Origin: Treponema sp.
GTDB taxonomy: Bacteria; Spirochaetota; Spirochaetia; Treponematales; Breznakiellaceae
Assembly: GCA_031284195.1 (NCBI GenBank)
Contig: JAITAI010000072.1
Coordinates: 1 to 18,675, forward strand
Length of the DNA stretch: 18,675 bases
Reading direction: 5' to 3'
In this document: positions 1-6,663 of the stretch, one piece after another
How the letters are laid out: each line of letters begins with the position of its first letter
How positions within the stretch are numbered: position 1 is the first letter of the stretch
Position numbers and translations under genes: made by a program
Notes under the pieces: generated by a model
Seen by the model: only the letters and a program-made list of their open reading frames with translations
Database searches by the model: none
What the model was told of the DNA's origin: nothing

Positions 1-79
1 GGGTTCTATCCCAAGGTACCCACTCAGCATCAAGGGGTATCGAATTACTGATGTCTTTTCCCTGGTATCGTTATATATC

Positions 80-442
80 GTGAAATCATGTGCGCTGCCT
101 TTGGCTTCCTGTGCGTCAAGGATTTTCAGACTGTTCCGCTCAATGATTACCTGGGTCTTCACCACCCTCAAAACTAAAATTGACCATCTTGAAAAAAACA
201 ATGACCAGTACGTAGGCAAGGAGTATCTATTACAACTTCACAAGGAAAGCACCGATGAACAAAAGCAGCTTGCTGAACGCATAGCCCATGAACAGACGGT
301 AACTGAGGGAATGCAGAAAGAACTCAGTTTACTGAGAGAAAATCATGGTGGGCGGATTATACGCATCGAAGAAGCAATGGATTACATTAAACGAAGTGTT
401 GAATCCATTGATAAAAAATTGAATAACCTATTAGCAAAATGA
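80..442 (+). CDS. Small coiled-coil protein of a prophage remnant
   Basis: No function is recognised. The C-terminal 90 residues are charged and heptad-like (many E, K, Q with spaced L and I), so a soluble coiled coil is likely. The first 25 residues are of doubtful reality. GTG at 80 has no Shine-Dalgarno sequence, ATG at 143 also lacks a good one, and the same frame is open to the left edge of the window. The ATG at 143 gives a 99-residue protein starting MITWVFTTLK and is the more natural start. The stop codon overlaps the ATG of the next, broken gene (ATGA at 439-442), a layout typical of phage late genes. Its place directly upstream of an endolysin-type gene suggests a phage lysis or tail-end accessory protein. 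This is inferred from context only. Confidence 0.45.
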   Translation: MKSCALPLASCASRIFRLFRSMITWVFTTLKTKIDHLEKNNDQYVGKEYLLQLHKESTDEQKQLAERIAHEQTVTEGMQKELSLLRENHGGRIIRIEEAMDYIKRSVESIDKKLNNLLAK

Positions 443-641
443 AAAAGAATTTCGCTTTACGGTTTATCCAAACCGCATGGGTAACCGAGGTAATAACCTG
501 GATACTCTATACCATGTTTGTTACCCCCTACTTGATATCGATAGGCTCACGGCCTGGAATAGTACCCTTATGGTGTGGGTGACGTTAATTTGGTCTCAAG
601 GGCAGCGGCAGTACTTTGACCACTTGCATCAGATTTTATAA
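439..641 (+). pseudogene. Two-helix, holin-like small membrane protein, frameshifted
   Basis: The ATG at 439 overlaps the preceding stop. The frame reads MKKNFALRFIQTAWVTEV and continues through a hydrophobic stretch, but ends at a TGA at 580-582 after 47 codons. Changing frame near position 530 restores coding-like sequence (LDIDRLTAWNSTLMVWV...) to a TAA at 639-641. The joined product would be about 67 residues with two hydrophobic segments, roughly residues 13-32 and 38-57. Small size, two membrane helices and position just before a peptidoglycan endopeptidase fit a class II holin, which would let the endolysin reach the cell wall. The holin call is inferred from architecture and context; no family motif is visible. 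Confidence 0.45.
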
Positions 642-665
642 AACACAAAACACGAGGAGAAGCAC

Positions 666-1110
666 ATGGGAATTAATCGAAGTATCGATGCCCTCCAGGA
701 ACCCCTGGCACAAGCGGCGCGGTGGTTCCTTACCCGATGTAGTGAGGAACATATCCCGGTACTAGTTATCGAAACAAACCGTACCCAAGCCGTACAAGAT
801 GCCTATTACGCTCAAGGACGTAAACCAATTACCGAGGTAAACACCCTGCGGAAAAAAGCAGGCTTGTATCTCATCAAGGAACGGGAAAATAGAGTGATAA
901 CCAAGGCCCGGATTTCAACCCACACCGGAGGCCGTGCTCTTGATATATGTCTGGAAATTGCCGGCAAGCCCGGTTTTCTCTAATGGACGGCCCCCCAGGA
1001 GTGGGGGCCTTGGCCGAGACTTGCGGTCTTGTGATTGGTGCGCTGGAGGCTACGGAGAGACCTGGGGCAAAGGGTGGGATAACCCGCACTTTGAACTCCT
1101 GGCGGTGTAA
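666..1110 (+). pseudogene. M15-family peptidoglycan endopeptidase (phage endolysin type), broken
   Basis: The first 105 codons from ATG 666 (Shine-Dalgarno GAGGAG at 655-660) read as an M15 peptidase of the VanY / L-alanyl-D-glutamate endopeptidase type. The zinc-site signature SxHxxGxAxD is present as STHTGGRALD near residues 88-97. An in-frame TAA at 981-983 then interrupts the gene. The same frame continues as WTAPQEWG. After a further shift, between about 1005 and 1035, another frame gives the expected C-terminus DWCAGGYGETWGKGWD followed by NPHFELLAV, ending at TAA 1108-1110. The PHFEL ending carries the third zinc ligand of this family. The ancestral product would be about 148 residues, the normal length for phage M15 endolysins. 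One nonsense change plus one frameshift means no full enzyme can be made. Confidence 0.75.
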
Positions 1111-1585
1111 TGGGGCCCCATGCGTACTGTGCTTACTGCTTGTAGCAGGGTGTCAGAGCAGGCCGAGACCGAGCTTGCCGTAACCGATGCAGATATAGCG
1201 GACAGCATTGAGCGGATAGACCACCATGCGGCCCAGGTGACACCAGAACTGGATAGCCTTGAGGCGGCGATAAGCGGGTCTGGCCTGGACGATGCGGAGA
1301 AAGAGATAATGCTTCACCGTCGGGGTACTCTTCAAGGACGCCGGACGACTAAATGATCAACTGGCGGAACAGCGGGAAATCAGCGCTACCTTGTCGGTGG
1401 AGCATGACGGACGGGAAGCAACCGTGGCAGCGGTAAAGGCGGAACTGGAGGGTACGAAAGAAGAGCTGGCAAAAGTGAAGAAACAACGTAACCTATACCT
1501 TGCCACCCTCATAGCGGTGTGCATCGGGGTATTTGATTATATTGCTTTCCGGGTACTTCGTTTTTTTCGGATTATCCCAGTCTGA
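1111..1585 (+). pseudogene. Phage lipoprotein with coiled coil and C-terminal membrane segment (spanin-like), frameshifted
   Basis: Three overlapping frames form one ancestral protein. Frame 2 at about 1124-1165 encodes a lipoprotein signal with lipobox (LCLLLVAGC then QSR). Frame 1 at about 1160-1330 continues as ETELAVTDADIADSIERI and onward. Frame 2 from about 1340 to the TGA at 1583-1585 gives LNDQLAEQREISATLSV, a helical coiled-coil stretch, and a final hydrophobic segment (LATLIAVCIGVFDYIAF). At least two frameshifts separate the pieces. An N-terminal lipid anchor, a periplasmic coiled coil and a C-terminal membrane helix is the architecture of a unimolecular spanin, which fuses inner and outer membranes at the end of phage lysis. 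The position directly after an endolysin gene agrees. Spanins are poorly conserved in sequence, so this is an architectural inference. Confidence 0.5.
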
Positions 1586-1635
1586 TAAAAGTTTTATAAA
1601 TCAATTTAGATAAAATATTCCCATTGTTATATATT

Positions 1636-1653
1636 GCACTCTGGATAGAGTGC
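1636..1653. repeat. Short perfect hairpin
   Basis: GCACTC and GAGTGC form a 6-bp perfect inverted repeat around a 6-nt loop in the AT-rich spacer after the prophage remnant. There is no T tract next to it, so a terminator role is not supported. Confidence 0.35.
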
Positions 1654-1661
1654 TACATTAC

Positions 1662-1686
1662 AGAATACTTATATATTAAGTATTCT
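1662..1686. repeat. 25-nt perfect palindromic element
   Basis: Arms AGAATACTTA (1662-1671) and TAAGTATTCT (1677-1686) are exact reverse complements around the 5-nt centre TATAT. The element lies between the broken prophage genes and the convergent kinase-like gene. Without a G/C-rich stem it would be a weak RNA hairpin, so a DNA site (protein binding or recombination) is as likely. Its function is unknown. Confidence 0.45.
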
Positions 1687-1783
1687 ATAGAACGTACACT
1701 CCCTAGGAGATGAACCAGCTTTTTCTACTCCCTTAGTATACAAAGCAGTGATATTGCTCACCTTTTCGGAGACGAAAGGGCTT

Positions 1784-2605
1784 TTAGGGTATCATTTTGT
1801 ATTCCTGAACAACCTGCATTTCGGACTGTACTACCATGAGGGGGACTAATTCTTGAGCTGCAGAAACCGCAGCTTCTACTATGGCTTGGGAATTGGTTAC
1901 TCCATAGAGACTTATAAGCTCCTTGGAAACGGCGGTTTCCAAAAAATGAATGGGGATTTCCTTTTCATAGAGGATGTGATGTTTCACCTGCTGACCTAGC
2001 GTCAGTTCCTGCAAGCGTAGGACATGTTGGGACTCCGCTTCTTCGGTGATGAGCTTGTCCCGCAGATACTTGATGATCTCCGCACACATGGAAGGGTGCA
2101 GGCGTCCGGTATTCAGGCTGAGATGGTAATTTCCCGAATAATGCCACTCCATCTCAAAAAAATAATGATGAAATCCTTCTCGATCCTTATCGCTTCGTTC
2201 AAGGATTTGCCGGGCCCGTTTATCATCACAATGGAAATAGTTCTTTACCCGCTGGAGGCGAATCTCCAGGGGAGCGGTGAGGAAAACCGACAGGACCCCA
2301 GGAACATCTTTAAAAATCACGTTAGCTCCTCGGCCGATCATGACTGCACTTCCCTGGTTGGCTTCGGTTAGGATTGCGGTTTTAAGATAATGGAGATAAT
2401 CATCCCTATCCTGGGAGAGGGATGCCCAGAATGAAGGTCTCCGCTCATCGTATTTCCGAAATTTCCGATCCTCGATCCCAAAGGATTTAATCCGGGTTTC
2501 TAACATCCCTTTATCCACGAAACGGTAATGTAAACATTGTGCCAATTCATGGGCAGTCTCGTCACCCAGGGCTGCTAATTCCCGGGAGATAGTAATAATT
2601 GCCAT
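1784..2605 (-). CDS. Cytidylate-kinase-like family protein
   Basis: A 273-residue cytosolic protein of the cytidylate-kinase-like (Cytidylate_kin2) type. It opens with MAIITISREL, the usual strand-turn of this family. A core MIGRGANVIF (about residues 89-98), the segment FLTAPLEIRLQRV (108-120) and DREGFHHYFF (141-150) resemble the NMP-binding and lid regions of the family. The P-loop position reads SRELAALGDETAHELA and lacks the Gly-rich, Lys-containing Walker A seen in true CMP kinases, so substrate and activity are uncertain. Residues 185-273 form an extra helical tail that I cannot assign. The ATG at 2605 has a weak AAGGA about 10 nt upstream. The gene points away from thrC and toward the prophage remnant, and appears monocistronic. 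Confidence 0.75.
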   Translation of the reverse strand: MAIITISRELAALGDETAHELAQCLHYRFVDKGMLETRIKSFGIEDRKFRKYDERRPSFWASLSQDRDDYLHYLKTAILTEANQGSAVMIGRGANVIFKDVPGVLSVFLTAPLEIRLQRVKNYFHCDDKRARQILERSDKDREGFHHYFFEMEWHYSGNYHLSLNTGRLHPSMCAEIIKYLRDKLITEEAESQHVLRLQELTLGQQVKHHILYEKEIPIHFLETAVSKELISLYGVTNSQAIVEAAVSAAQELVPLMVVQSEMQVVQEYKMIP

Positions 2606-2975
2606 TTCAACCTATTCCTTTTGTTTCTTATCCCATTTTACAGGCCCTTGGTTATGATTACCCGTAAAACCAACTACCACGAGGCCCCTTCAATCCATGC
2701 ACCTACTGAAAGACCCCTTATGTACAGTATATGACCGAATCAGGACCCTGTCAAAGATACCCAGGAACCTCAGCCCTGTCCGGGTACACTTGCAGATTCC
2801 TGATTCTATGAGTACACTTTAACCAGTGAACGTTACCTAGGAACCTGTCGGCCTTGGAGGTATGTTCGTAAGCAAGATGTGTTGTATCGAGATAGTCAAA
2901 AACAGTTATAACAATAACAGAAGCATACTGAAGGTCGGCAAAGCCCTAGCAAACCATATATGCTAAGGATAATGC
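2606..2975. other. Divergent intergenic region between the kinase-like gene and thrC
   Basis: This 370-nt spacer has no credible open frame on either strand. It must hold the divergent promoters for the minus-strand kinase-like gene and the plus-strand thrC. A plausible thrC promoter lies near its right end. No strong hairpin, T-box or riboswitch pattern was recognised. Confidence 0.4.
2882..2911 (+). promoter_or_regulatory. Possible sigma-70-type promoter for thrC
   Basis: TTGTAT (2882-2887) and TTATAA (2906-2911) are separated by 18 nt and lie about 65 nt before the thrC start. Matches to consensus are moderate, so this is a candidate only. Confidence 0.3.
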
Positions 2976-4289
2976 ATGCAGTTCAAATCTACCCAATCGA
3001 ATAAAGTCGTGGTTTCTTTTAAGGATGCGATCCTCCGTTGCCTGCCCCAGGAAGGGGGACTGTATGTCCCGGCTTCGGTAATGGACTTGCGGCAGTTTTT
3101 TCTCTATATGGATACTGATACGGGGTATCCCGAATTAGTATCCACTGTGGCCCCCCCCCTGCTTCAAGGGGAACTTAACCCCTTCTCCGCGTCTCGGGTT
3201 GCCCAAAGTGCCTTTGCCTTTGAACCTGAAATCCAGCAGTTGGATGAACGGTTCTCCCTCTTGAACCTCTATAACGGCCCTACTGGGGTCTTTAAGGATT
3301 TTGGCATCGCCTTTCTCGCTGCGGTCATGGAGGAGCTGCTGAAAAATAACAGCCGGGGCATGGTCCTCTCCGCTACCAGGGGGGATACGGGAATCAGTAT
3401 AGCCCATGCGTTTTACCAGCGACAGAACATCGTGTCTTGTCTGCTCTACCCTTCAGGACCCATCCGGGGCCTTGACCCCAGCACTTTTGTTTCTCAGGGG
3501 GGTAATATCATTCCCATTCAAGTCCGGGGTACTTTTGATGATTGTCAGCGCTTGGTAATCGAGGCCATCAAGGACAAACCCTTTGCAGAACGGTATGGTA
3601 TTTCCACTGCCAATGCCCTTAACCCGGGACGGCTTCTGCCCCAGGCCTTTTATTACCTCTATGCTTTCATCAAACTCAAGAAACAATTAAAAGGGGATTT
3701 ACTCTTCAGTGTACCCTGCGGCAATTTCGGTAATTTGATAGCCGGCCTCTATGCCTGGAAGTTCGGTATGCCTGTACGGGGCTTCATCGCTGCCATGAAT
3801 GCGAATAATGCCTTTGGAGGGTTTCTTAAAGGAGAGGCATTTAAACCCCAGCAGTTGATCTCCACGGTTTCTCCTGCCTTGGATGTGAGTGTTCCTTCAA
3901 ATTATGAGCGACTCCTCTCGTTTTATGAAGAAGCCCCTGCGGTAATGCGAAATATGGTATTTCCTGCGACTATTGATGACCGGACAACCCTGGGGATCAT
4001 GGATAAGGTCTGGAAACAATACGGTATATTCCTAGATCCCCATGGAGCAGTGGCCTTTGCCGCAGCAGATCGGATTCTGGCTTCCCATGACTTATCCAGT
4101 GGAGACGCTCATGTGGTCGTTCTTGCCACCGGTCACCCTGCCCGGGAGACAGAAGCGGTTTCCAAAGCCACCGGTCAAACTATAACAATTCCCCCAAGAT
4201 TGGGGATCCTCAGGAAAAAAACCGACCCCATTGCGCTCATCAAACCGCATCTCGATGCCTTGGAGGGAGCTATCGCAAGCTGTATCTAG
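2976..4289 (+). CDS. thrC: Threonine synthase
   Basis: A PLP-dependent cytosolic enzyme that converts O-phospho-L-homoserine to L-threonine, the last step of threonine synthesis. The 437-residue length is normal for the long bacterial class. The N-terminus (MQFKSTQSNKVVVSFKDAIL, then GGLYVP) matches the family. The PLP lysine is expected at K107 in NGPTGVFKDFG. SATRGDTG (about 132-139) and the glycine-rich phosphate-binding loop SVPCGNFGNL (about 245-254) follow at the usual places. The C-terminal VVLATGHPARE is also typical. ATG 2976 is chosen because AAGGA at 2965-2969 is 6 nt upstream; an ATG at 2972 is out of frame. xylB follows after 42 nt in the same direction, so read-through is possible, but no other threonine gene is nearby. 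Confidence 0.95.
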   Translation: MQFKSTQSNKVVVSFKDAILRCLPQEGGLYVPASVMDLRQFFLYMDTDTGYPELVSTVAPPLLQGELNPFSASRVAQSAFAFEPEIQQLDERFSLLNLYNGPTGVFKDFGIAFLAAVMEELLKNNSRGMVLSATRGDTGISIAHAFYQRQNIVSCLLYPSGPIRGLDPSTFVSQGGNIIPIQVRGTFDDCQRLVIEAIKDKPFAERYGISTANALNPGRLLPQAFYYLYAFIKLKKQLKGDLLFSVPCGNFGNLIAGLYAWKFGMPVRGFIAAMNANNAFGGFLKGEAFKPQQLISTVSPALDVSVPSNYERLLSFYEEAPAVMRNMVFPATIDDRTTLGIMDKVWKQYGIFLDPHGAVAFAAADRILASHDLSSGDAHVVVLATGHPARETEAVSKATGQTITIPPRLGILRKKTDPIALIKPHLDALEGAIASCI

Positions 4290-4331
4290 ATACCTCTTTT
4301 CTGTTAGTATAAAAAAATTAAGGAGGACTTT

Positions 4332-5837
4332 ATGAGAACTGTGTGTGGTATAGACCTTGGAACCCAAAGCTGCAAGGTATTGATATACGATTATGAAAAG
4401 AAATCGGTCCTGGCTCGGGCACAGGCGCCGGTGGATATGATTGCAGAGAATGACGGTACCCGAGAACAAGAAGCTGCATGGTATCCAGCAGCCTTGAAAA
4501 CCTGTTTCTCTGAGATAGAAAAAAGTAACCCCAGTCTCAACGCAAGCATCGTGGCCATCGGGATTTCCGGGCATCAGCATAGTTTCGTACCCTTGGACGC
4601 AGAGGGAAAACCCCTGTACCGGGTCAAGCTCTGGTGCGATACCTCTACTGCTCCTGAATGTGGAGAACTCACTGCCCAGGCAGGAGGGGAAGCGGCCCTC
4701 ATCGCGGAGACCGGCCTTCCCATGCGGCCTGGGTATACCGCACCTAAGGTACAGTGGCTTAAAAACCATAAACCGGACCTGTTTGCCCGGTTGCGGCATA
4801 TCCTGCTCCCCCATGATTATATCAATTTCCTCCTCACCGGTGCATATACCGCAGAATACGGGGATGCTTCGGGTACTGCTCTCTTTAATGTCCGAACCCG
4901 CCGGTGGTCTTCCCAGGTCTGTGATCTCATTGACCCGGCTATCCAGGGCTATCTTCCCCGGCTGCTTGAACCGGGGGAAGCTGCAGGGACCGTTTCTGAA
5001 GCGGCTTCCCGGACCTTCGGTCTTCCCCAGGGAGCCATCGTGGCCGCTGGAGGCGGGGATAACATGATGGGCGCCATCGGAACCGGGGCAGTTAAAGATG
5101 GATTCCTCACCATGAGCCTGGGGACCTCCGGGACGCTCTTCGGGTTTTCCCAAGTCCCGGTGATCGATCCCACAGGAAACCTCGCCGCCTTCTGTTCTTC
5201 CACCGGCGGTTGGTTGCCCTTGCTCTGTACTATGAATTGTACTGTGGCTAGTGAAGAATTCCGTTCCCTCTTTGGTTTGGATGTGAAGGGCTTTGACGCC
5301 CAGGCAGCCAAAGCGCCTATCGGTGCTGGGGGACTGGTGGTATTACCCTTCTTTAACGGAGAACGGACCCCGAATCTCCCCAATGGCCGGGCCAGCGTTA
5401 ATGGGATCACTGCGGCCAACTTCAACCGGGAAAATATCGCCCGGGCGAGTCTGGAATCCGCGATTTTTGGGATGCGTATCGGTATGGAGGGGTTTAGTCA
5501 CTTGGGATTCAAGGCCAAAGAAATCCGGCTCATCGGCGGAGGGGCCAAAAGTCCGCTCTGGCAAAGCATCGCGGCCAATGTGATGAACCTTCCGGTGCGG
5601 GTTCCTGCAGGGGATGAAGCTGCGGCTATGGGCGGAGCTATCCAGGCCCTCTGGACCTGGGAAAAAGTAGAAAAAGCCCAAGGCTGGAATGGTTCAATCG
5701 AATCCTTAGTAGAAGAACACGTCATCTTAGAGGGCAGGGCTACGGTAAACCCCGATGCAGCCTCAGTGGAAGCTTACAATCGGGCCTATGAGGTATATTC
5801 CCGTTACCTTGGGGCTTTGAGTCCCTTGTACACATAA
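4332..5837 (+). CDS. xylB: Xylulokinase
   Basis: An FGGY-family carbohydrate kinase that phosphorylates D-xylulose to D-xylulose 5-phosphate using ATP, feeding the pentose phosphate pathway. The 501-residue length is normal. The N-terminal phosphate-1 motif reads CGIDLGTQSCKVLIYD. ISGHQHSFVPLD (about 78-89) and KLWCDTSTAPEC (99-110) mark the sugar site. The catalytic aspartate is expected at D243 in GGGDNMMGAIG, followed by the ATPase segment MSLGTSGTLFG and, later, IRLIGGGAKSPLWQ. A strong AAGGAGG at 4320-4326 precedes ATG 4332. The GHQHS variant of the sugar motif differs from the E. coli GQMHG form and fits a spirochaete/clostridial subgroup. xylA lies 826 nt downstream on the same strand, separated by the repeat array, so the two enzymes probably act together. 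The substrate call rests mainly on that pairing. Confidence 0.9.
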   Translation: MRTVCGIDLGTQSCKVLIYDYEKKSVLARAQAPVDMIAENDGTREQEAAWYPAALKTCFSEIEKSNPSLNASIVAIGISGHQHSFVPLDAEGKPLYRVKLWCDTSTAPECGELTAQAGGEAALIAETGLPMRPGYTAPKVQWLKNHKPDLFARLRHILLPHDYINFLLTGAYTAEYGDASGTALFNVRTRRWSSQVCDLIDPAIQGYLPRLLEPGEAAGTVSEAASRTFGLPQGAIVAAGGGDNMMGAIGTGAVKDGFLTMSLGTSGTLFGFSQVPVIDPTGNLAAFCSSTGGWLPLLCTMNCTVASEEFRSLFGLDVKGFDAQAAKAPIGAGGLVVLPFFNGERTPNLPNGRASVNGITAANFNRENIARASLESAIFGMRIGMEGFSHLGFKAKEIRLIGGGAKSPLWQSIAANVMNLPVRVPAGDEAAAMGGAIQALWTWEKVEKAQGWNGSIESLVEEHVILEGRATVNPDAASVEAYNRAYEVYSRYLGALSPLYT

Positions 5838-5884
5838 GGGAGCGTACTATTTATTAAGCAGGTTCCTTATTTGAACGGTACTTT

Positions 5885-6642
5885 GGAGCCGGTTTTCGGT
5901 AGACAGCGGGCCGATTACTAAACTAATAGGGAGCCGATTATTAGAGCCACAGAGAGCCGTTTCCCGGTAGACATCGGGGACCGGTTCTAAGTAGACATAG
6001 GGTATCGGTTCTCGGCAGACATCGGGAGCCGGTTCTGGTAGACACCGGGAGCCGGTTCCCGGTAGACACAGGGAACCGGTTTTAGTAAACATCGGGGGTC
6101 GGTTCCCGGCAGACATCGGGAGCCGGTTTTAGTAGACATCGGGGATCGGTTCTCGGTAGAGAGTGGGATCCGGTTCTAAGTAGACATCGGGACCCGGTTC
6201 TCGTAGACCTAGGGAGGCGATTCCCAGTAGAGCTAGGGGATTAGTTCTCGTAGACACAGGACAGGGGATTGGTTCTTGGTAGACATCGGGTACCGGTTCT
6301 CGGTAGACATAGGGAGCCGGTTTTAGTAAACATCGGGGGTCGGTTCCCGGTAGACACAGGGAACCGGTTTTAGTAAACATCGGGGGTCGGTTCCCGGTAG
6401 ACACAGGGACCCGGTTCTAAGTAGACATCGGGGGGCGGTTCTCGGCAGACATCGGGAGCCGGTTCTGGTAGACATAGGGACCCCCTTCTCGGTAGAGAGC
6501 GGGACCCGGTTCTCGTAGACCTAGGGAGGCGATTCCCAGTAGAGCTAGGGGACCAGTTCTCGTAGACCTAGGGAGTCGATTCTCGATAGACCTAGGGGAA
6601 CGGTTCTCGTAGACACCGGGAGCCGGTTCCCGGTAGATATAG
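5885..6642. repeat. Degenerate tandem array of about 32 units of 23/24 bp
   Basis: The whole xylB-xylA spacer is built from near-identical units. A typical unit reads AGCCGGTTCTCGGTAGACAT followed by CGGG. I count about 32, most 23 or 24 nt, with a few longer or eroded ones at the left end (5885-5965) and near 6240-6270. Conserved cores are CCGGTT and TAGACAT(C/A)GGG. Some units carry AACCGGTT (a palindrome) or CCGGTTCCCGG (a small inverted repeat). There are no unique spacers, so it is not CRISPR. The minus strand lacks stops over long stretches, but the mixed 23/24-nt units rotate the reading frame, so a repeat protein is unlikely. The array stops about 20 nt before the xylA start codon. 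A regulatory, recombinational or neutral minisatellite role are all possible. Confidence 0.9.
6317..6410. repeat. Perfect 47-bp two-unit duplication inside the array
   Basis: The block beginning CCGGTTTTAGTAAACATCGG at 6317 is repeated at 6364, and a third copy starts to diverge at 6411. The 47-nt period equals one 24-nt plus one 23-nt unit. This shows local expansion by pairs of units. Confidence 0.75.
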
Positions 6643-6663
6643 TATCAATTTGTTGGAGGTTTT

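Noticed and set aside
51..177. Start of a phage gene (ATG 51, reading MSFPWYRYIS, then another frame to TAA 177)
   Set aside because: TGATG overlap with an upstream frame ending at 49-51 looks gene-like, but the frame stops after 10 codons and the continuation is too short and uncertain to call.
1748..1783. Terminator of the kinase-like gene at the CCTTTTCG / CGAAAGG near-repeat
   Set aside because: The stem needs a bulge and no T tract follows on the minus strand.
4092..5153. Long minus-strand open frame opposite thrC and xylB
   Set aside because: It lies entirely antisense to two well-supported enzymes, spans their junction and has no recognisable motifs.
5847..6404. Minus-strand open frames across the repeat array that read as 8-residue repeats (PDVYREP-like)
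   Set aside because: All three minus-strand frames of the unit lack stops, and 23-nt units rotate the frame, so one open frame passes through three different peptide repeats. No Shine-Dalgarno precedes them. This is a by-product of the DNA repeat.
5885..6642. CRISPR array
   Set aside because: Units are contiguous with no unique spacers of constant length, and no cas genes are nearby.
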